Positions 1 through 7,109 of a stretch of DNA of 16,494 bases are shown one piece after another (the first letter of the stretch is position 1; every line of letters starts with the position of its first letter). The DNA comes from Verrucomicrobia subdivision 6 bacterium. GTDB taxonomy: Bacteria; Verrucomicrobiota; Verrucomicrobiia; Methylacidiphilales; Verrucolacustridaceae. The stretch covers positions 1 through 16,494 of the forward strand of contig CAMBGW010000014.1 in assembly GCA_945866245.1 (NCBI GenBank), read 5' to 3'. A program made the translations under genes and the position numbers. Under the pieces are notes generated by a model. The model had not been told where the DNA came from. It was given only the letters and a program-made list of their open reading frames with translations, and searched no databases.

Positions 1-885
1 GGCAGGGACAGCGAGCAGCATGCAGATCGCCTGCAAAATCGTCACCCCAAGAAGGGTCACTTTTCTTCCAACCTTATCGGAGACAAAGCCAGCCACCACC
101 CTTCCAGAAGCATTGCCGAGCGCGAGAACGACCACAGCTAGGAAAGCCATTTCCCCCATACTTTTCTTTGCCATTCCGTTGATACTACTAATCACCATCA
201 GCCCCGCACCCGAAGCAATAAAGTAAATCATCCAAAGAAGATAAAAATCTTTTCGAACAAATAAACCAAGGGGCTGCACCGAAACCTGCAGGGCTGGCGA
301 GTTTTTACCTGCAACAAGGGCTTTCTCCTCCGGATTCTTCAGGAGCATGGCCAATCCACAAACGGAGATAAGAAAGAAAAGAGAATAAAACAACGTAGCA
401 AAGCCAACCCCTCCCTTTTTCAGAAGCAGATCAGTCAGAGGAGCAATATAGAGGGGAGCTAACCCAAAACCCGCCACGACCACCCCTGCGACTTTGCCAG
501 TCATCGAAGCTGGAAACCACTTTAAGGCAGGTGGCGTTGCCGCAGAGTATCCAAAACCAATCCCAATTCCCGCAAGCACCCCAAAACCTAACACCCAAAC
601 AAGGTAATCGGAACTTTGAGACGAAATACCCAACCCAGCCGCCACCAAAACTCCCCCCAGCATTGCCGTCCATTTGGGGCCAAACCTGTCCTGGCAACGC
701 CCACCTAGAATCATGACGAATGAGAAAACAAGACAACAGACAGCATAGGGATCGTTCAAACGCGCCGGGTCCCACCCAAAGTCTTTTTCGATCGCACTTT
801 TAAAAATACTCCACGCATAAAGAATCCCAAGCGCCAGATTGATTCCTGTTCCCGCAGCGACAACTCTCCATCCAGGATTTCGCAT
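1..885 (-). CDS. MFS transporter, oxalate/formate antiporter (OFA)-like, partial
   Basis: Inner-membrane carrier of the major facilitator superfamily; the first 295 codons are present and the frame stays open to the window edge, so the C-terminal third is missing. Seen: hydrophobic segments from about residue 7; a motif-A-like loop GGRCQDRFGPK at 61-71; the segment TPPALKWFP at 117-125 followed by a glycine-rich helix GVVVAGFGLAPLY (134-146), which is typical of the OFA/OxlT branch; a second motif-A copy GFVSDKVGRK at 266-275 at the start of the second half. The ATG lies 1 bp after the ppc stop, with AGG 5 bases upstream of it inside the end of ppc, so translation is probably coupled to ppc. 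OFA members exchange or import small carboxylates (oxalate, formate, lactate and similar); the substrate here cannot be told. Being next to ppc fits organic-acid transport, but that is inference. Family assignment is fairly sure, substrate unknown. Confidence 0.85.
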   Translation of the reverse strand, partial: MRNPGWRVVAAGTGINLALGILYAWSIFKSAIEKDFGWDPARLNDPYAVCCLVFSFVMILGGRCQDRFGPKWTAMLGGVLVAAGLGISSQSSDYLVWVLGFGVLAGIGIGFGYSAATPPALKWFPASMTGKVAGVVVAGFGLAPLYIAPLTDLLLKKGGVGFATLFYSLFFLISVCGLAMLLKNPEEKALVAGKNSPALQVSVQPLGLFVRKDFYLLWMIYFIASGAGLMVISSINGMAKKSMGEMAFLAVVVLALGNASGRVVAGFVSDKVGRKVTLLGVTILQAICMLLAVPA

Positions 886-886
886 C

Positions 887-3754
887 TTAACCTGTGGTCC
901 TTAAACCAGCCGCAATCGCTGCAATGGTTTGCCTTAACTCCGCGAGCAGAGCATCTGGATTACCATCACCCTTCTTCTCTGCTGAACGCCAGTCCTGCAG
1001 AAGGTTTACTTGCCAACGATGTAAGGCCCGCAAGGGGCGCACTCGTCTCTCCACGGTAAAGCGGAAACGAGGACGCCTTTTGGCTAAAGAATCTGGAAAT
1101 AGTTGCGCTAAACCTTCTTTGACTGCCTCAAACTCCGATTCGATCATCCCGAAAATACGACTCCTACATTTTTCATCCTCGACCAGATCGCCATACCAGT
1201 GGCCCACTTCAAGGTCCGCACTCGCAAAACCACTTTCGAGGTTATTAAAAACGTACCGGGCAAACGGCCACTCGGTCACTTTCCCTTTCAGGACTCGAAA
1301 AAGCTTTGCATTCTCTTTTTCCAATCGAACTAAGGCGCTGCCTGCCCCATACCACCCAGGCAAAAAGAATCGCGCTTGCGACCAGCTAAAAACCCACGGG
1401 ATCGCGCGCAAATCAGCCCAACCCGCTTGCCCTGTTCTTTGCGAGGGCCGAGAGCCAATGGTGCTTCTCTCGACTACATCAATCGGAGTTGCCTGCCGAA
1501 AAAACTGGATCATCCCCGGCTCCTCAACAAAAGCCCTGTACGATTTCATGCTGGCCTCGGCAAGAAGATCAAAGACTTCCCCCATCTGCGGATCCTCGTC
1601 GGAAACGCTAACCGAAGAAAGAGAGCTCCTCGCCGTGCCTGCCAAAAGAAGTTCTAAGTTATAAGCTGCTGTCGCCGCTGTGCCATACTTCTGTCCAATC
1701 ACCTCTCCTTGCTCTGTCAATCGTAGGTCACCCGTCAATGTCCCTCGAGGGAGCGCTTCCAAGAAGCGATGGGTAGGTCCCGCTCCTCGACTGACTGTCC
1801 CTCCTCTTCCGTGAAAAAATCGCGCAGAAACACCCCTCTCTTTCGCCGACTGGTAAATCTCCTTTTGACTTCGGTGAAGCGCCCATTGGCTCGCTAAAAT
1901 TCCTGCGTCCTTGTTGCTGTCACTATACCCGATCATCACCCGTAGGATGGGTGGGGGTTCCATCGGTAAAATGACCGCGCCTTCCCCTGGATCAACCAAG
2001 GCCACCCTTCTTCGCAAGGTAACTTGAGCCTCTTGTTGCGCCAAGATTTTGATCGTTTTCTGGGTGACAGGATGACTCAGAAATTCACCCACCACGCGCG
2101 GGGCTGCCTGCAAATCCGAGAGGGTTTCGAAGAGAGGAGTGATAGGTAAAGGACAGACTTCCGATCCATCCTCCCCAGGGCAAGTCAGCCCTGCTGCACG
2201 ACAAAAGATATGAACTGCCAAAAGATCAGACACATCCCGAGTCATACTAATAATCGAAAGCCCTAGCCCATCGATCCCATGCAATTGCGCATGCTGGGCG
2301 AGAACTTGGTAAGTCCCAATGACGTCAGCAGCGGCTGGACCTGCTCCAATCGCCTGCTCCACGGTCCAAGGTGTTTTTTTAAGCCATCCTTCTAAAAGAA
2401 TTCTTCTTTCCGGCTCGGAGCGACTTCGATAAGGAGTGCCCACTTTACCGCCGGTGGCGGCCTCCAGCTCCTCAATCGCCTCATCATGACGAGCGCTGTT
2501 CTGACGTACATCCAGTACCGCCAAATGAAATCCAAACACCTCCACGATTCGGATCACGGGGTCCACCTCGGCTGCCGCAAGTCGAGCCGAGCCCACGGCA
2601 ATTAACGAACGACGAATGACCCCCAAATCTAAAATTAGATCCTCCGGCTGGATGTAACCCCCTTGGCCCTCTATTTCTGGGGGCAGATGCGCACGCATTA
2701 AAAGAACCGCCTCCCGCCAAGGCTCCTCCTGATAAACTGCAATTTTGTTCCGCCGATCCGGATCGACTCTCTTTCGCCAATCTCCCAACCACTTTTCAAG
2801 TTCTGGAGGGATTCCATGGTACTTTTTCGAAAGAGTAAGCCGAGCCGCCAGCTTCTCTAACGAAACACTCAACAAGCGTATGGCTGCCTCCCGATACTGC
2901 ATCAAGCTCGTCGCCGTTGTCGCAGAAGTAACCAAAGGATGCCCATCCCGATCCCCCCCTACCCAAGTCCCAAAGGAAAGAGAAGGTCGCACCGCAGGAT
3001 GATGAGGCCCCGTGCGACCCAAACCCGCTAGCACCCATGCCTCCTGCAGCCGACGATCTGTTTCTGCAATCGACTTTGCCATCGATCCGGCCAAGCAGTG
3101 AATCACCCCCTCCCTCTCCATATCCACCGTAGGCCTCTGAGTTCGAACCTCCTCCGTTCTCCACCACCGCTCTAAAACAACCTTCAACTGGGCCTTTCGA
3201 TCTCGCTCCCCCGAATCTTTCTCCCCGAGCACAGATCTTCCAACTAAAATACCGTAAATTTCCTGCATGCAGGCCAACACAGATCGGCGCCTCGCCTCTG
3301 TCGGGTGAGCCGTCAGGACTGGCTCAACCCGTAAAGTAGGCAACTCCGCCGCAAGGGTATCCGAGTCCACGCCCTCTTTTTTCATCTGCCGCAAAGCTTG
3401 GGACCATGAGCCAGGTTCATTGCCAGGGCCATGAACCTCTTCATTCATCCTGCGCATCGCCGCTGCCGTAGCCTCCTCCGCAACGTTTAAAAGGCCGAAG
3501 GCCAATGAGTAAGCGCGCGTAACTTTACCTTTTTCAATTTTTGGCAGTTCCCTCTTCCCACTTCCCCGAAAAGGAAGCGCGTGAACCACCGCCTCCTCCC
3601 CAAGATCAAACAATAGTTCACAGAACGACTCCATTAACCACTGCAGATCACTCTCCACCTTGGCGAAACCCATTCTCAGCCGCTTTTGATAGGAAAGATT
3701 CCCCTTACTCGCCGCGGCCTTCTTCTTAACCCCTACCCGCTCTCTTTTTTTCAT
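887..3754 (-). CDS. ppc: phosphoenolpyruvate carboxylase
   Basis: Cytoplasmic enzyme that carboxylates PEP with bicarbonate to oxaloacetate, refilling the TCA cycle. 955 residues, longer than the E. coli enzyme (883). Seen: VLTAHPTEARRR at 146-157 with the catalytic His150; GGDRDGHP at 266-273; DVRQNSARHDEAI at 415-427; GYSDSNKDAG at 609-618; FHGRGGTVSRGAGP at 647-660 (His648, Arg650, Arg656); GSRPSQR at 767-773; RAIPWVFSWSQARFFLPGWYG at 783-803. All catalytic blocks are present, so it should be active. The N-terminus is a lysine-rich tail (residues 2-17) before the conserved part begins near residue 25; Met28 is an alternative start, but the AGGA 7 bases before the first ATG favours the long form. 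Oddities: the usual C-terminal NTG reads TTG, and the lysine expected in the FAKAD motif is Ser845, both at sites known to bind the inhibitor aspartate in E. coli. The gene lies 9 bp after the Fe-S carrier gene. Confidence 0.97.
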   Translation of the reverse strand: MKKRERVGVKKKAAASKGNLSYQKRLRMGFAKVESDLQWLMESFCELLFDLGEEAVVHALPFRGSGKRELPKIEKGKVTRAYSLAFGLLNVAEEATAAAMRRMNEEVHGPGNEPGSWSQALRQMKKEGVDSDTLAAELPTLRVEPVLTAHPTEARRRSVLACMQEIYGILVGRSVLGEKDSGERDRKAQLKVVLERWWRTEEVRTQRPTVDMEREGVIHCLAGSMAKSIAETDRRLQEAWVLAGLGRTGPHHPAVRPSLSFGTWVGGDRDGHPLVTSATTATSLMQYREAAIRLLSVSLEKLAARLTLSKKYHGIPPELEKWLGDWRKRVDPDRRNKIAVYQEEPWREAVLLMRAHLPPEIEGQGGYIQPEDLILDLGVIRRSLIAVGSARLAAAEVDPVIRIVEVFGFHLAVLDVRQNSARHDEAIEELEAATGGKVGTPYRSRSEPERRILLEGWLKKTPWTVEQAIGAGPAAADVIGTYQVLAQHAQLHGIDGLGLSIISMTRDVSDLLAVHIFCRAAGLTCPGEDGSEVCPLPITPLFETLSDLQAAPRVVGEFLSHPVTQKTIKILAQQEAQVTLRRRVALVDPGEGAVILPMEPPPILRVMIGYSDSNKDAGILASQWALHRSQKEIYQSAKERGVSARFFHGRGGTVSRGAGPTHRFLEALPRGTLTGDLRLTEQGEVIGQKYGTAATAAYNLELLLAGTARSSLSSVSVSDEDPQMGEVFDLLAEASMKSYRAFVEEPGMIQFFRQATPIDVVERSTIGSRPSQRTGQAGWADLRAIPWVFSWSQARFFLPGWYGAGSALVRLEKENAKLFRVLKGKVTEWPFARYVFNNLESGFASADLEVGHWYGDLVEDEKCRSRIFGMIESEFEAVKEGLAQLFPDSLAKRRPRFRFTVERRVRPLRALHRWQVNLLQDWRSAEKKGDGNPDALLAELRQTIAAIAAGLRTTG

Positions 3755-3761
3755 TCTCTTT

Positions 3762-3765
3762 TCCT
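3762..3765 (-). promoter_or_regulatory. ribosome binding site of ppc
   Basis: AGGA, 7 bases upstream of the ppc ATG. It overlaps the TAG stop codon of the upstream gene (reading TAGGA), which supports the long ppc start and suggests coupled translation. Confidence 0.7.
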
Positions 3766-4144
3766 AAGTGCTAAAACTATCTCCACACGAGCAGGTAGCT
3801 CTGGCATTCGGATTGGTCACCCGAAAACCTCCCTTCAGAAGATCCGTGCTGAAATCCACCTCCGATCCACTAATAAAAACAGCACTTTTCGGATCAACCG
3901 AAATTCTCACTCCTCGGCTCTCCACCAGAATATCTTTTGGACCAGCACCCCGCACCAGCTCCATCTGATACTGCAGGCCGCTACATCCACCCCCAACCAC
4001 TGAAACCTTCAAGGCACCCTCCGGATACTCCTTCTTCTTGAGTAAATCCAACAAGTGGGTCGCGGCTGCATCGGAAAGCTTCACCAGCTTTTCAGACCCA
4101 ATCATAGGTCCAGCCGATCCCCCTACTGCCATTGAATTAATCAC
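3764..4144 (-). CDS. A-type iron-sulfur cluster carrier, IscA/HesB/ErpA family
   Basis: Small cytoplasmic protein (126 residues) of the family that receives Fe-S clusters from scaffolds and passes them to target enzymes. Seen: the three conserved cysteines, Cys54 in GGGCSGLQY and Cys118/Cys120 in CSCGDSF near the C-terminus; the family segment GGFRVTNPNA at 105-114 just before the last cysteines. The conserved domain starts near residue 18; the first 17 residues are a poorly conserved lead. The start chosen is GTG at 4144 because AGGA sits 7 bases upstream; ATG at 4132 is an alternative that would shorten the protein by four residues. It follows nuoN by 41 bp and precedes ppc by 9 bp, so it is in the same likely transcript. 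Because NuoI carries two 4Fe-4S clusters, a role in maturing complex I is attractive but unproven. Which subfamily (IscA, ErpA, SufA) cannot be decided from the sequence alone. Confidence 0.93.
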   Translation of the reverse strand: MINSMAVGGSAGPMIGSEKLVKLSDAAATHLLDLLKKKEYPEGALKVSVVGGGCSGLQYQMELVRGAGPKDILVESRGVRISVDPKSAVFISGSEVDFSTDLLKGGFRVTNPNARATCSCGDSFST

Positions 4145-4151
4145 CAGTTCA

Positions 4152-4155
4152 TCCT
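4152..4155 (-). promoter_or_regulatory. ribosome binding site of the IscA-family gene
   Basis: AGGA 7 bases before the GTG codon at 4144; it decides for the GTG start over the ATG four codons downstream. Confidence 0.6.
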
Positions 4156-4185
4156 AGACCGATTTTTCACACTCAACCAGCCTGC

Positions 4186-5643
4186 TTACTTTTCTGGGAA
4201 TAGGCTACTTGAGGTGGGCGCCAAGCTTCGCTCCACCAAGCGAACCAGAGGACGCGGTTGAAGCCCTAAAAACAGCTGGAAAAAGCCTGCCATCAGCAAA
4301 ATCCAAACCAGAAAAGCTGGAAAACGTTGCGCAGGAATCGAGTCCGCCTCGCGCTCCCAGTACATCGCCCGGATCGGCATCAGGTAAAAGCCCAATCCCA
4401 CCACAGCCATGACCACTCCAACGACCAGCCCTGGCACCTCACCCGCATTCCACAAAGTCGTGAAAACCGACAACTTCGCGGAAAAACCCAGTAAAGGGGG
4501 TAAGCCTGCCATGGAGAGGAAACATAACGCCAAACCAAGAGCCACACCCGGATCCCTTTGACCTAAACCATCCAAATGCCGCAAATCCGCACTTCCGTGC
4601 ACTCTCTCCATTTCCAAGATGAAAATAAAAACTGGAAAAGAGGACAGTAAATATACCCAAAGATACCCCACCAGGGTCCCCATGCCGGCCTCCCCTAAGG
4701 TTCCGAAAGCCAAAAGCATATAACCCGCATGGGCGATTCCGGAATATGCCAAATACCTTTTTAAGTTTCTCTGAGGCAGCGCGGCAAGGGTTCCAAGGGT
4801 CACCGTGGCAATTCCCAACGTCAAAAGAACAGGACGAAAGACAACCGCAACCGAATCGAGTGCAAAAGCCCCAAGCCCAAAGACTCTTAAAAGAAGAACA
4901 AAGCCAGCCGCTTTGGAGGCGATCGCGAGGAAGGATGTAATGGGGGTGGGAGCTCCCTCGTAGACATCAGGCGCCCAAGCATGAAAAGGAACTGCCGCAA
5001 TTTTAAACGCCAACCCCGTTAAAATTAATCCGACCGCCAAAAGAAAAGCTAAACTGGCCGGACGGCCAGCTTGATCGAGCAGGATTTTACTAAAATCGGT
5101 AGATCCAGTGGCCGCATAAAGCCACGCAATTCCCATTACTAAAAACCCTGTCGAAAGCCCCCCCATCACGAGCAGCTTCATTCCCGCCTCAAGACTGGCC
5201 GCTCGACTCCTATGAAAAGCTGCAAGCAAGTAGAGAGATATGGCCACAAGCTCTAAGGCCAAAAAGATCGCAAGGAAATCACGGGCACTTGCCAGCAGGC
5301 ATAGCCCTGCGGTGGAAAAGAAGGGCAAGGCTAGAAACTCCGCCCTGACAACCTCCTCCTTCCCCATCGGATATCGGACTGACATGAAAGTCACCCCGAC
5401 AAGGCAAAGCACAAAGAATGGTTGAAAGACTAAAGACAACCCATCCGTAACAAAAAGATTGCCCCAACTGGTCGGCATCGGCTGGCCCGCACCCCACAAA
5501 GTCCACCCCAACAACGCGAAACTGATCACCAGCGCCAACTTCGGGAGCCACCCTTTTTTCCCATCGGCAACCAGCGAGTCGGCCAGAATGAGCACGACTC
5601 CTGCCAGTACCAGCAAAACCTCTGGGCAAAACCACCCGCTCAT
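4186..5643 (-). CDS. nuoN: NADH-quinone oxidoreductase subunit N
   Basis: Membrane-arm, antiporter-like subunit of respiratory complex I, one of the proton-translocating modules. 485 residues from the ATG at 5643, matching the usual length. The open frame runs further upstream to 5901, but that part lies inside nuoM in another frame and has no NuoN character; the ATG at 5643 overlaps the nuoM stop as ATGA, typical of coupled translation, though no clear Shine-Dalgarno is present. Seen: many hydrophobic helices; the key charged residues of the family are all in place: Glu131 (LALELVAISLYLL), Lys214 in GLAFKIAAVPFHAWAPD, Lys244 (ASKAAGFVLLLR), the LKRYLAYSGIAHAGYM block at 294-309 and Lys390 (GFSAKLSVF). 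Last nuo gene of the block, followed after 41 bp by the Fe-S carrier gene. Confidence 0.95.
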   Translation of the reverse strand: MSGWFCPEVLLVLAGVVLILADSLVADGKKGWLPKLALVISFALLGWTLWGAGQPMPTSWGNLFVTDGLSLVFQPFFVLCLVGVTFMSVRYPMGKEEVVRAEFLALPFFSTAGLCLLASARDFLAIFLALELVAISLYLLAAFHRSRAASLEAGMKLLVMGGLSTGFLVMGIAWLYAATGSTDFSKILLDQAGRPASLAFLLAVGLILTGLAFKIAAVPFHAWAPDVYEGAPTPITSFLAIASKAAGFVLLLRVFGLGAFALDSVAVVFRPVLLTLGIATVTLGTLAALPQRNLKRYLAYSGIAHAGYMLLAFGTLGEAGMGTLVGYLWVYLLSSFPVFIFILEMERVHGSADLRHLDGLGQRDPGVALGLALCFLSMAGLPPLLGFSAKLSVFTTLWNAGEVPGLVVGVVMAVVGLGFYLMPIRAMYWEREADSIPAQRFPAFLVWILLMAGFFQLFLGLQPRPLVRLVERSLAPTSSSLFPEK

Positions 5644-7109
5644 GGCTGAAGAATTCTTTCCAACACAGGTCGAGCAGGTCCAAGAATAAGATTCGGAATG
5701 AATCCTATGGCAAAAAGAAAAAAGGTTAGTAAAGCAAAGGGCCAAACCTCTTTCACTCCATTGAGGTCTGCAGTTTGATGAGTCACCAAAGCCGCCGTGC
5801 AGGCACCGGTCGAGATGCCCCGAATGGCACGAAGCATGGCAATCGACGACAAAACAACACCCCAAGCCCCGATTCCGACAAGAATAGGATGAGCCGACCA
5901 TGCCCCAAAGAAGATCATGATTTCACCCGCAAAATTAGCCATTCCCGGTAGACCAATCGAAGCCATCCCAGCCACGAGCAGATAAAACCATAGTTTGGGT
6001 GCTCTTTGAGCTAATCCCCCCAAATCCTGCATCCAAGTTGTTCCCGTGCGATTGCCAATCTCCCCAGCGACCGCAAACCCTAAGGCCGCACTAAATCCAT
6101 GTCCGACCATCAAAACCAAGGCGCCCCCTAATCCAAGAACCGTTCCCCCAATTAATCCTAAGAAAACTGTCCCCATATGCATCGCGCTTGAGAATCCAAG
6201 AAGCCAGCGAAAGTCGCGTTGCGCGAGGGAAGCAAAACCGAGATATAAAATATTTGCCGCTAACATCACTCCGATGATCCAGCTGATCTCCTTCCATCCT
6301 AAGGGAGTCATCGGTAAGGCCAGGCGCAGTAGTCCATACAGACCAAACTTCTTCAGAACACCTGCGTGCAACATGGCGGCAGGAGCAGGAGCCGAGGCAT
6401 AGCCTCCTGGCGCCCAGCTATGAAAAGGCACCAGCGAAACCAAAGTCCCAAAACCAACCAAAAGAAGTCCCGCCAACCAAAATTGATTCTCCGCACGAAT
6501 CGGGTTGGCTCGCAAAGTCTCACTCAAAACTCTCCAATCCAAGGTGCGGGCCGTTTCGGGTGCCGACCAAACCAGCCCAATCAAACCCAGCAAAAGAATC
6601 AAACTCCCCAGCATTAGATAAAGAGTCATTCTCCAAGCCGCGCCAGTCCGATCCCCCTGCCCCCAAATCCCAATCAGAAGGAAGCTCGGAATCAATGCCA
6701 CTTCATGAAAGGAGAAGAAATAGAATAGATCCACAGAAAGAAATGCTCCTAACGCTCCTAACCCTATCAGGAGGAGGCAAAGAAAGTACTCCTTGGCTCT
6801 CTTGACCTCGGCGCGAGCAACCCCTACCGCACTTAGCGTGACCACGAGCGTCAAGAGAACCAGGGGAAGGCTCAATCCATCCATGGCCAACCGGAACTGA
6901 ACAGGAAACACTTCGCGAATCGATGTCACTTCAGGCCCAAACAATATTTCCCCTTGGCGCAACACCACCCCAAAAGCGAGAAACGCAGGAACGCAATTCA
7001 GAACGGACACCCACAAAGCCGTCCGGCGAGCAGGCGCCCCAAGCGCAATCGCCACAACCCCCAACAAAGGAAGCCCCAGCAAGCAAGGGAGCGAGTAAGA
7101 CAGCATCAT
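5640..7109 (-). CDS. nuoM: NADH-quinone oxidoreductase subunit M (divergent TM7)
   Basis: Second antiporter-like membrane subunit of complex I, 489 residues from the ATG at 7109. The open frame extends to 7274 inside nuoL, but the family-like hydrophobic N-terminus begins with the two Met codons at 7109/7106, and ATG 7109 overlaps the nuoL stop as ATGA. Seen: Glu136 in FHEVALIPSFLLIGIWG, the functional glutamate of TM5; LKKFGLYGLLRLALP at 252-266; SSAMHMG at 307-313; GLPGMANFAGE at 386-396 with the conserved Glu396. Odd: the TM7 block that normally reads like FAxKxPxxPxHxWLPDAH reads GFGTLVSLVPFHSWAPGGY (219-237), so the lysine central to proton transfer is Leu223, and PDAH is replaced. The TM10-region LKR is also changed to DFRW (299-302). 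NuoL and NuoN in the same block keep their lysines. The rest is intact, so this looks like a functional but atypical NuoM, possibly a lineage trait. Confidence 0.93.
   Translation of the reverse strand: MMLSYSLPCLLGLPLLGVVAIALGAPARRTALWVSVLNCVPAFLAFGVVLRQGEILFGPEVTSIREVFPVQFRLAMDGLSLPLVLLTLVVTLSAVGVARAEVKRAKEYFLCLLLIGLGALGAFLSVDLFYFFSFHEVALIPSFLLIGIWGQGDRTGAAWRMTLYLMLGSLILLLGLIGLVWSAPETARTLDWRVLSETLRANPIRAENQFWLAGLLLVGFGTLVSLVPFHSWAPGGYASAPAPAAMLHAGVLKKFGLYGLLRLALPMTPLGWKEISWIIGVMLAANILYLGFASLAQRDFRWLLGFSSAMHMGTVFLGLIGGTVLGLGGALVLMVGHGFSAALGFAVAGEIGNRTGTTWMQDLGGLAQRAPKLWFYLLVAGMASIGLPGMANFAGEIMIFFGAWSAHPILVGIGAWGVVLSSIAMLRAIRGISTGACTAALVTHQTADLNGVKEVWPFALLTFFLFAIGFIPNLILGPARPVLERILQP

Noticed and set aside
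431..775. 114-codon minus-strand frame in the transporter region
   Set aside because: The adjacent frame encodes a convincing MFS protein through the same bases; this one is a Trp/Gly-rich shadow.
894..1664. 256-codon open frame on the plus strand
   Set aside because: It lies fully antisense to ppc, has no recognisable domain and a composition set by the opposite frame.
4146..4157. Tiny frame ATG-AAC-TGG-TGA before the Fe-S carrier start
   Set aside because: Three codons arising from the overlap of AGGATG and GGTGA; nothing supports a leader peptide.
4145..4185. Possible terminator between nuoN and the Fe-S carrier gene
   Set aside because: No stable stem followed by a T-run was found; the gap holds only a ribosome binding site.
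5644..5901. Upstream extension of the nuoN frame
   Set aside because: It overlaps conserved nuoM sequence in another frame and is Cys/Ser-rich, unlike NuoN; the ATGA overlap at 5643 marks the real start.
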